From positions 63,722,392-63,786,391 of the forward strand of contig NC_091119.1 of assembly GCF_040183065.1 (NCBI RefSeq): a stretch of 64,000 nt of DNA, given 5' to 3'. The notes under the pieces are model-generated. The model was not told the DNA's origin. It saw only the letters and a list, made by a program, of their open reading frames with translations, and searched no databases. The translations under genes and the position numbers were made by a program. The first letter of the stretch is position 1; each line of letters begins with the position of its first letter. Source of the stretch: Periplaneta americana (Eukaryota; Arthropoda; Insecta; Blattodea; Blattidae). This document shows positions 21,490 through 30,354 of this stretch, piece after piece.

Positions 21490-23480
21490 TTTTAACATAT
21501 TATCTTGACATCCTGTAACCATTATTTCTTTCTACCTTAAAAGCTACCGTCCACACCTGTGGAGTAACGGTCAGCGCGTCTGGTCGCGAAACCAGGTGGC
21601 CCGGGTTCGAATCTCGGTCGGGGCAAGTTACCTGGTTGAGGTTTTTTCCGGGGTTTTCCCTCAACCCAATACGACCAAATGCTGGGTAAAGTTCGGTGCT
21701 GGACCCCGGACTCATTTCACCGGCATTATCACCTTCATTTCATTCAGACGCTAAATAACCTACATGTTGATACAGCGTCCTAAAATAGCCTAATAAAATA
21801 AAATAAAAGCTACGGACAGGGCCGGATTTAGGTATAGAACCATTTAACAGATTATCTTGACATTCTGTAACCATTATTTCTTTCTACCTTTAAAGCTACG
21901 GACAGACCCGGATTTAGGAATAGTACCGTTTAACATATTATCTTGACATCCTATAACCATTATTTCTTTCTACCTTTAAAGCTACGGACAGACCCGGATT
22001 TAGGAAAAGTACCGTTTAACAGATTATCTTGACATCCTGTAACCATTATTTCTTTCTACCTTTAAAGCTACGGACAGACCCGGATTTAGGAAAAGTACCG
22101 TTTAACAGATTATCTTGACATCTTGTAACCATTATTTCTTTCTACCTTTAAAGCTACGGACAGACCCGGATTTAGGTATAGTACCGTTTAACAGATTATC
22201 TTGACATCCTGTAACCATTATTTCTTTCTACCTTTAAAGCTACGGACAGGGCCGGATTTAGGAATAGTGCCGTTTAACAGATTATCTCGACATCCTGTAA
22301 CCATTATTTATTTCTACCTTTAAAGCTACGGACAGGGCCGGATTTAGGAATAGTACCGTTTAACAGATTATCTCGACATCCTGTAACCATTATTTCTTTC
22401 TACCTTTAAAGCTACGGACAGACCCGGATTTAGGAATAGTACCGTTTAACAGATTATCTCGACATCCTGTAACCATTATTTCTTTCTACCTTTAAAGCTA
22501 CGGACAGACCCGGATTTAGGAATAGTACCGTTTAACAGATTATCTCGACATCCTGTAACCATTATTTCTTTCTACCTTTAAAGCTACGGACAGACCCGGA
22601 TTTAGGAATAGTACCGTTTAACATATTATCTTGACATCCTGTAACCATTATTTCTTTCTACCTTTAAAGCTACGGACAGACCCGGATTTAGGAATAGTAC
22701 CGTTTAACAGATTATCTCGACATCCTGTAACCATTATTTCTTTCTACCTTTAAAGCTACGGACAGACCCGGATTTAGGAATAGTACCGTTTAACAGATTA
22801 TCTCGACATCCTGTAACCATTATTTCTTTCTACCTTTAAAGCTACGGACAGACCCGGATTTAGGAATAGTACCGTTTAACAGATTATCTTGACATCCTGT
22901 AACCATTATTTCTTTCTACCTTTAAAGATACGGACAGACCCGGATTTAGGTATAGTACCGTTTAACAGATTATCTTGACATCCTGTAACCATTATTTCTT
23001 TCTACCTTTAAAGCTACGGACAGACCCGGATTTAGGAATAGTACCGTTTAACAGATTATCTTGACATCCTGTAACCATTATTTCTTTCTACCTTTAAAGC
23101 TACGGACAGACCCGGATTTAGGTATAGTACCGTTTAACATATTATCTTGACATCCTGTAACCATTATTTCTTTCTACCTTTAAAGCTGCGGACAGACCCG
23201 GATTTAGGAATAGTACCGTTTAACAGATTATCTCGACATCCTGTAACCATTATTTCTTTCTACCTTTAAAGCTACGGACAGGGCCGGATTTAGGAATAGT
23301 ACCGTTTAACAGATTATCTTGACATTCTGTAACCATTATTTCTTTCTACCTTTAAAGCTACGGACAGACTCGGATTTAGGTATAGTGCCGTTTAACATAT
23401 CAGGGCCTATCTTGATATCCTGTAATCATTATTTCTTTCTATCTTTAAAGCTACGGGCAGGGTCGGATTTAGGTATAGTA
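21490..23480. repeat. 86-bp tandem array, about 20 units
   Basis: The unit begins gctacggacagacccggatt and continues taggaatagtaccgtttaac, with starts exactly 86 bp apart from 21809 through 23357 (19 units), a partial unit before the SINE (21490-21547) and a last, altered unit at 23450. Variants alternate: cagggccgg or cagacccgg, cttgac or ctcgac, acagatt or acatatt. The part CAGGGCCGGATTTAGG looks like a hAT terminus. In the final unit it reads on into atagtaccgcccctaggct instead of the repeat spacer. It is non-coding. Confidence 0.96.
21548..21803 (+). mobile_element. SINE inserted in the first unit of the 86-bp array
   Basis: A plus-strand copy of the 'ccacacctgtgg' family: head with GGGTTCGAATCTCGG B-box, then the family body, ending (aataaaa)n. 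The host word taaaagctac flanks it (21538-21547 and 21804-21813), which is the repeat unit itself duplicated, so the array predates the SINE. Confidence 0.92.
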
Positions 23481-23978
23481 CCGCCCCTAGGCTAAAATTT
23501 GCCGCCTCCCAACTCTCACAAACAATAATAATTTATAAGCAGGTATTATGCAGGTCCTATTTAGTTTAAATTAACTAGTTCTAAATTAAATGTTACAATT
23601 GAGAAAACAGTAATTACTGTAATCAAAATACATGCATCTTTCTTGTGAATTATAAAGATTTCCTTCGCACTTTCTTCACAGAGAAAGCATTGATGATGAG
23701 TCATCAAAGTCGATCTGAAGAAGCACATCACACTCGATGCAAGGAAACATATTCAAACTTATTCATTGTTGAAACAAAATTGATTTATGAAAGCCAGGTT
23801 GTGGTTTATTTTTAAGCATTGATTTGTAAATTGTAAATTATGGCTACGGATATGGCATTTTTAAAGAGATAGCAATTATGATGTAGATTGTAGATGATCA
23901 GTGGCGTACGCAGAATTTTTTTCAAGGGAGGGTATTATTAAAATTGTTCACAATTTACATTGTCGGTATTTTAAATTG

Positions 23979-23981
<3 letters not shown>

Positions 23982-24021
<40 letters not shown>

Positions 24022-24046
24022 GTAGTAGTAGTAGTAGTAGTAGTAT
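23982..24046. repeat. (TTA)n-(GTA)n compound microsatellite
   Basis: About 14 TTA units followed by about 8 GTA units, directly upstream of the LINE-A derivative. Confidence 0.95.
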
Positions 24047-24049
24047 TGT

Positions 24050-24440
24050 ATATTCCATGTATTGTGGGTCCCTATCACCACGGCATGGCGCGTCCTCAGG
24101 TTGCGGATAGAGGAGACGGCCTCCAGATATGGAGAGTAGCTGCGAATATATTGAATACGCAGTCGTGGACAGCCGATAAGGGGTGGTCCTCCAGCTTGGG
24201 GGTTGGGCGAAGGGCTAACAACCCATCACCGTAAAAAAACAGCAAGCCTCGGAATGGGACTGATTCTTCGGCACGGCACAGCAGAGGAATTACCTTTGGG
24301 GAGGATAATATTAAAATGGATTTGAGGGAGGTGGAATATGATGGTAGGGACTGGATTAATCTTGCTTAGGTTAGGGACCGATGGCGGGCTTATGTGAGGG
24401 CGGCAATGAACTTTCGGGTTCCTTAAAAGCCGTAAGTAAA
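24050..24440 (+). mobile_element. Internally deleted LINE-A (5' end joined to 3' end)
   Basis: 24078-24290 matches the 5' end of the long LINE-A (ctcaggttgcggatagagga, gggttgggcgaagggctaac). From 24291 the sequence jumps to the 3' end (ataatattaaaatggatttg through ggttccttaaaagcc). The endonuclease and RT are missing. The junction lies at cctttggggagg. It resembles a non-autonomous LINE derivative that keeps both termini. Confidence 0.8.
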
Positions 24441-24464
24441 TAAGTATTATTATATATTATTATA

Positions 24465-24692
24465 CAGTGCGATCGAAAAGTTGCTCCGCAGCTCTATTAG
24501 TTCTAGTGACCCTAGAATACAACCCTGTAGAAAATTGGCGCTCCCCCATTCATTCTGGTTTGACAACCTCACACCCCCAGTACATCATATGCTTAACGGC
24601 CAGTGCTGCCACTTGAATTCTCTACCATATACACTTGAATTCTCGGATTCTCGGCTATACATGCACTGCAGAGAGACTTCTCGATCGCACTG
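24465..24692. mobile_element. Mariner-type MITE, 228 bp
   Basis: TIRs CAGTGCGATCGAAAAGTTGC (left) and, inverted, CAGTGCGATCGAGAAGTCTC, each followed by a related ctctgcag motif. TA dinucleotides flank both ends (24463-24464, 24693-24694). No coding capacity. Confidence 0.85.
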
Positions 24693-24753
24693 TATTTTGC
24701 GGTATATTTATTAATATTATACTATGTTCTAATAAAACATATTCACGAATATC

Positions 24754-24895
24754 GTGTGCTTAAATGCGACAGGCTCATGTCAGTAGATTTACTGGCATGT
24801 AAAAGAACTCCTGCGGGACAAAATTCCGGCACATCCGGCGACGCTGATATAACCTCTGCAGTTGCGAGCGTCGTTAAATAAAACATAACATTAAC
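24754..24895 (+). mobile_element. 5'-truncated SINE with exact 13-bp TSD
   Basis: The body of the family seen at 12824-13054 (gcgacaggctcatgtcagta ... gcgagcgtcgttaaataaaa), lacking the tRNA head. The TSD attcacgaatatc occurs exactly at 24741-24753 and 24896-24908. Confidence 0.9.
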
Positions 24896-24964
24896 ATTCA
24901 CGAATATCCTTATAAAATATTTCAAACGTAAATTTTTCACAGCCATTCAATTTGTAACAAGTTT

Positions 24965-25460
24965 TTACTTCTGTTTAATTTTATATAATAAAAAAATGCT
25001 TGTGTCATTAATATAATTACATAATAATTGTATGTATGTATGTACACGGCAAAAACGATGAATAGAGTTGTCGGAACATATGCCATTGTTGTATGAAGCT
25101 TTAGAAGGCAGGATATCCAAATGATACGTTAAATCTGGTGTTGAAAATCTTTCTTTAGTGTTCATAAGGCACATTTTCATACATTTTTTTAATGTTGAGA
25201 TTGTTGGGAAGATATATATTCGATCACATTTTGACTGACCATAATGGCTTTTCTTTCCCTTGAATGATTTAATGTGGTTGAGAACACTTTCGAAGACATC
25301 GTCAGGTTTTTTGTTGTGATGATTATGATGTTTGCCTCGTTGATCTTTAGGTGGCATACCTGTAGACTTGAGAAAGTTCTGTAGTACCTGAACGAGCTTG
25401 TAAGAGATCCCATGCAAGGAAATGAATGCTTTCAAACACACTACTATTTCTTCCATGTCA
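24965..25460 (-). pseudogene. Fragment of a transposase-like multicopy gene, frameshifted
   Basis: The minus-strand frame from 25456 reads ISLHGISYKLVQVLQNFLKS, KDQRGKHHNHHNKKPDD and LNHIKSFKGKKSHYGQSKCD. At about 25200 the homologous reading moves to another frame (IYLPNNLNIKKMYENV) before a stop. The order 'RGKH-N ... HI-SF ... SHY ... YLP-LN--KMY' is one I recognise from multicopy uncharacterised arthropod proteins, probably transposon encoded. The name and catalytic type are not assigned. The frameshift makes it a relic. Confidence 0.55.
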
Positions 25461-25874
25461 GATTTTTACACCCTTACCTTGTAAGAATACTTGCTATAAT
25501 GTAATTTAGCTGCTGCAAAGGAATATGTTAGAAGGTCCCTCATAAGAGGAAGTAAGCCTATAATTTCTACAGTCAATGAACTTTTGTTTTTATATGTGAA
25601 TTTGTTTTTTATGACTGTACCTAGTGTCTCTTTATTGCATTATGCATTAATTGTATCAAAGCACCTAAAACATATTCATATTTTTCTCTTAAGAATTTAT
25701 GCGCATTAAAGGCTTTATTTAAATAGCTATTATTACAATTTATTTGGTTTTCTTCTTTAACCCGATTATTCATTCTCTTCTTTTAAATATTACTCTAATA
25801 GTTATTAAGTTAATTAATAACCTATCGTAAATTGTATGCATTAAATAACATAGACCCCATGACTGTATCATAAC

Positions 25875-26297
25875 CAGGCTTCGGTCCTGGGCACAGAAAC
25901 GCATGAAGTTCAGAACGCACGGACGATAGTTTTGTGTTTGTCGAGTGGATTGGGAGATGGAGCGCGTCGTTACTTCGTGTCTCAACATGTAAACAGTCCG
26001 TCATAGTACGGCACAAAATATATTTCACCCTGTACAGATGCAGTATACACGGTACATTCCTAGTGTAGACAATAAATGTCTACCATTAAGGTATTAACGT
26101 GAGTTGTAACCTTCAATCAGGTGTCCCTACGCCGAACCTGTTACACGTACCACAGCCAAGCAGCAATACACACAACGGTAATGCACATTACGGACCCACC
26201 TGTACTGTTGGAGTCACCCCACGGGTCATGACGTCATTTATATTCCGTGTACTCTAAACTTCATACTGGTTACTCTGTGTCCCTAGGCCGAAGCCTG
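25875..26297. mobile_element. hAT MITE, 423 bp, exact 8-bp TSD
   Basis: TIRs CAGGCTTCGGTCCTGGGCAC and, inverted, CAGGCTTCGGCCTAGGGACA, with similarity extending about 45 bp inward (catgaagttcaga). The TSD atcataac is exact (25867-25874, 26298-26305). No coding frame. It lies inside the 23899-26818 element. Confidence 0.93.
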
Positions 26298-26896
26298 ATC
26301 ATAACAAAGTACTAATGCATTGCAAATTCTTTGCTGTGGGTTACTAGTAGAGTGGGGGGGGGTGGGGACAACACCTTGGTTGCCGCTCCTTCCTCTGCGC
26401 AAGAAAAGCACAAAGATCATCATGCGCTCGAAGACTTATTCATCCTCCTTGCCGTGTAGTCATTATATATATATATATCGTCAACAGTTATTTGTACGCT
26501 ATAGGTAAGATACTTTACATAACAGGAAAATCCATGGAAACAATAACATATATTGACATAAGTTTAATTATTAAACACAATAATGGAACATGGAACTCAT
26601 CAAGGATGAAAAATGAAAATGGCATGATGATATATTGAATGAGGAGTAGGACTATGCCGTATGTCGATGTAGAGTTTGTTACTTTGACAGTGAAAATCAA
26701 AGAATAGAAAACAATTATGGATTTAAAAAATACTCAAATCTAAATATGTAATTTGTTTAAATTAAAAATGGGGGGGGGGGGTTCAAACCCGGTAACCCTC
26801 TCCTTGCGTACGCCCCTGTAAGATGATGATTATGATGATTGTGGAAGAAAGAATGACCTTCGATCGGAATTCAACATACATAGCATAGGCCTACAA

Positions 26897-28172
26897 CAGC
26901 GTTTCTCAAACTTTTTTGAAATGGGGACCACAGTTCTGTGGACCACCTTACTCTTGTTCTCTTCAAAAGCAAATTTATCATTTTTGTAGCATATTTTAAT
27001 ACCAGTATACTTATATTTTGAAACAGAATTAATTAAAATTAATTTCATTCGTTTAATTGTATAATAGTATTAACTAATTAAGTTACTGTTAATAGAAAAA
27101 AAATCATTTTCGTTTTTTAATAATTCAAGGCTATTAGACTTTGGATAATCTTTAACTTATTAACTAAACAAAATAAATAAATGTTGGTACTCACATTAAT
27201 GAGATGGACAAGCCTGCCGATTCTTACACAGTTGTACTATATTAGGATTATGCTGCTAAGCTTAAATCGGAAATCGTCACATACATCGAGTCGATTTCGG
27301 CACTTTGTTTTTATTAGAGTTAGTGATGAAAACCCTTTCTCACACAGATACATAGAAGCAAACTGAATTATAATCTCTAAAGTACCATTCTACAGTTCAT
27401 TATATTATCTTCACTTATGATGAGGTCCTTTCGCTTAGAATTTCATTTTAAGTCCGATGTCATTCGAGAGTTCAATTAACTGTTCTTTTTCACTCAATGA
27501 AAGTTTATAATTTTCAGTATCGCAATTAAAGGGATCACGAACCCATGAAAATTTGTCATATTTACTTGGAAAATACGTTTCAAATTGTGACCTCAGAGTT
27601 TCGAGATGCGAACATATGTCATTGGATAATTCTTTTCCAATAACGAAATCATTTTCAACCGAAGAAGACTCTAGGGTTTAAAATAGTGAAAAAATCCTCT
27701 GTTTTACAGAACTGACCCGCAAACCAAGTTTCCTCTCGAACATCTTTATTTTCTCATGCGCACTGAGAACAGTCAAAGAATTACCTTGTAGAGAGAGATT
27801 TAGTTCGCTTAGTTTTGAGAATACGTACATCTGAAAGATATGCCAATGTACTTAGCCACATGTCATCGGTTGATGTGCAGGGAGAAGATGGCAAGAAACA
27901 CCATGTTCATAGTGCTTTAAATCCCTCTTTTGTTGCTGAGAGTAGAGTGGGAAGTCGGTAGACAGGTAGGGTAATAAATTTCATAAAATATCAGTACTGA
28001 AAGAAAAAGTGAAAGGCGATTGCCATGTGTCATTTCCAAACTCTGAGATTTTCAGCTATAGTGTAATACGCAATTCGTTTGAATTTTATTTTTTTCTGTC
28101 CTTTTTGAAGGACCACAAGGGCAGACCTCGAGGACCACAGGTGGTCCGCTGACCATAGTTTGAGAAACGCTG
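26897..28172 (-). mobile_element. hAT (Charlie-like) relic, 1276 bp
   Basis: The ends CAGCGTTTCTCAAACTTTTT (26897) and its inverted partner (gtttgagaaacgctg, to 28172) are the classic Charlie-type hAT TIR, with subterminal 'ggaccac' repeats. The TSDs are gcctacaa and gtctacaa (7/8). Minus-strand transposase remnants in shifting frames: WLSTLAYLSDV, then FSKLSELNLSLQGNSLTVLS and FERKLGLRV (27850-27700), FSWVRDPFNCDTENYKLS (27560-27490), and the C-terminal dimerisation segment LCICVRKGFSSLTLIKTKCR (27360-27290). The N-terminal BED finger and catalytic D residues are missing. It is inactive. Confidence 0.9.
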
Positions 28173-28823
28173 GTCTACAAGACAAACTGAAAGAAAATAT
28201 ACTCCCCTGAATAACATTTGATAACAGCGACAGGCTTCTGAAGAGGACTTGGACTGATTAAAGCTCGATTCACATTATACGGAACATCAACGTCACGGAT
28301 CATCACCATCACCGTCACGTCCAATGCAAACTCATTCACACTTAACGGCAAGTGACCGCCGGCGTCATCAAGAATAGAGAAGTAGTCAATGCGCTCAAAC
28401 AATGTCGTAGCGCCAAGAGAGACAATCAATTGCACTGTAATTTTCAGGATTCATATATAAATGTCTAAGGAAAGCAAAGAAAATAATTGGAATCAAAATC
28501 TTTTATGGACAGTGAGAAAAAAAATACTAACTTCGAAGTCACCAGTTCAAAATAGGCGTTGACATATCAAAAGTTGATAAGCGACGAACTTTTTTATTTT
28601 TCACTTTAGATGTAGGTTCAAAGCGAGAGAAATGTTTAGAAAAAATGGAAATTACTTTTAAAAGTGGCTGATATTCAAAACCTGTATCGGTTTGCGAGTT
28701 ACGGCAAGTTTAATGCGGGGGTTTGCGTGGCGGCCTTTCTTATGCAGAGTGACAACTTTTATCCTTAGAACTGCGGATTCTCATAGAAACCATCGCTCTG
28801 ATTTCAAATTTGTTTTCAAAATA

Positions 28824-28825
<2 letters not shown>

Positions 28826-28864
<39 letters not shown>
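28826..28864. repeat. (TAA)n microsatellite
   Basis: About 12 units at the 5' border of the LINE-A insertion, probably the target site. Confidence 0.9.
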
Positions 28865-28866
<2 letters not shown>

Positions 28867-29484
28867 TTTATCCTTCGAAGAGGTGGAAAAATTCGAATAT
28901 CTTGGAGCAACAGTAACAAATATAAATGACACTCGGGAGGAAATTAGACTCAGAATAAATATGGAAAATGCGTGTTATTGTGTTGAGAAGATTTGTCATC
29001 TAGTTTGCTGTCAAAAAATCTGAAATTTAGAATTTATAAAACTGTTATATTACCGGTTGTTCTTTATGGTTGTGAAACTTGGACTCTTACTTTGAGAGAG
29101 GAACAGAGGTTAAGGGCGTTTGAGAATAAGGTTCTTTGGAAAATATTTGGGGCTAAAAGGGATGAAGTTGCAGTAGAATGGAGAAAGTTACACAACGCAG
29201 AACTGCACGCATTGTATTCTTCATCTGACATAATTAGGAACATTAAATCCAGACGTTTAAGATGGGCAGGGCATGTAGCACATATGGGCGAATCCAGAAA
29301 TGCAATTAGAGTGTTAGTTGGGAGGCCAGAGGAAAAGAGACCTTTGGGGAGGCCGAGACGTAGATGGGAAGATAATATTAAAATGGATTTGAGGGAGGTG
29401 GAATATGATAATAGAGACTGGATGGCGGGCTTATGTGAGGGCGGCATTGAACCTACGGGTTCCTTAAAAGCCATTTGTAGGTAA

Positions 29485-29485
<1 letters not shown>
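28865..29485 (+). mobile_element. 5'-truncated LINE-A, copy 3
   Basis: Plus-strand frame 28993-29484 (163 codons): [91 protein letters not shown]. These are the post-RT C-terminal domain. The upstream RT is missing. The 3' end runs into (TAA)n, as the family's tail does elsewhere. Confidence 0.88.

Positions 29486-29535
<50 letters not shown>
29486..29535. repeat. (AAT)n tail of LINE-A copy 3
   Basis: About 16 trinucleotide units directly after the LINE 3' terminus. Confidence 0.9.
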
Positions 29536-30354
29536 GTAATACAATAATAAATTCTTTCTTTTCTTTTTTCTCAATTTCAAATTATGCCATACTAGTGTTT
29601 AATTAACATAGATGTATTTTATATTCTCTACTAGGAATATTTTAATTACATTTCAAAACTCACGGTTAACTCGAAAATCTTAAGCAATGGAAATATTTTG
29701 AATTTCGAATCAGAGCGATGATTTGTATGAGAATCCGTAGTTCTAACAGATAAAAGTTGTCACTATGCATAAGAAAGTCCGCCACGCAAACCCCCGCATT
29801 AAACTCTCCGTAACTTGCAAACCGGTACAGATTTTGAATATCAGCCACTTTTAAAAGTAATTTTCATTCTTTCTAAACATTTCTCTCGCTTTGATTTCCC
29901 ATGTAACGTGAGAAGTTGTCGCTCATCACTTTTGAGAGTGTCAATGTCTATTTTGAAAGGGTGACTTCGAAGTTCGTAATTTTTTTTCACTGTCAAAAAA
30001 AGATTTTGATTCCAACTTTTTTCTATGTTTTCCTTAGACATTTATATATGAATCCTAAAAATTACAGTACAATAATTGATTGTCTCTCATAGCAGCTACG
30101 ACGTGTTAATGTTTAACGGTGCTGCTAGAGTCTAGCTGTCTAGCATAAAAAAAAAAATCGTCCACGTACAGGTTCAGTCACGTCAAAACATTCTCCTCGA
30201 GAATCCCAGACGGTCCGTGCCGTTGATGGTCCGTGACGTTGCCTGTGTATGTGAACGCTACCATACAAAACGCGTTGTACAATGTTTTGATGCAACGCTG
30301 CTAGTCCGTGACGCGACTTTGATGTGACGTATAATGTGAATCGAGCTTAATACA

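Larger units (their letters stand above)
23899..26818. mobile_element. hAT-type element with multiple nested insertions
   Basis: The ends are CAGTGGCGTACGCAGAAT (23899) and, inverted, CAGGGGCGTACGCAAGGA (26818). Flanks tagatgat (23891-23898) and taagatgat (26819-26827) are the same apart from one extra A, consistent with a decayed 8-bp TSD. It contains, in order, a (TTA)/(GTA) microsatellite, a deleted LINE-A, a mariner-type MITE, a SINE, a transposase-like pseudogene and a second hAT MITE. The pairing of ends is convincing, but the interior is a patchwork. Confidence 0.7.
28262..30347. mobile_element. Foldback PIF/Harbinger-like element with long inverted arms
   Basis: Ends AGCTCGATTCACATTATACG on both sides (inverted at 30347), flanked by a 3-bp TSD TAA (28259-28261, 30348-30350). 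The arms of about 550-650 bp (28262-28825 and 29690-30347) are inverted copies of each other: gagacaatcaatt, atgtctaaggaaa, gaaatgtttagaaa and cttttaaaagtggctgatat occur in both. Each arm contains the start of the same frame (MSKEN..EKSWNQNLFLTVKK), open for 66 codons in the right arm (30041-29841, minus) and broken in the left. The centre holds a LINE-A copy. The TAA target and TIR suggest PIF/Harbinger, but no DDE domain is present. Confidence 0.75.

Noticed and set aside
21809-23480. CRISPR-like array
   Set aside because: Units are contiguous 86-bp tandem repeats without unique spacers, in eukaryotic DNA.
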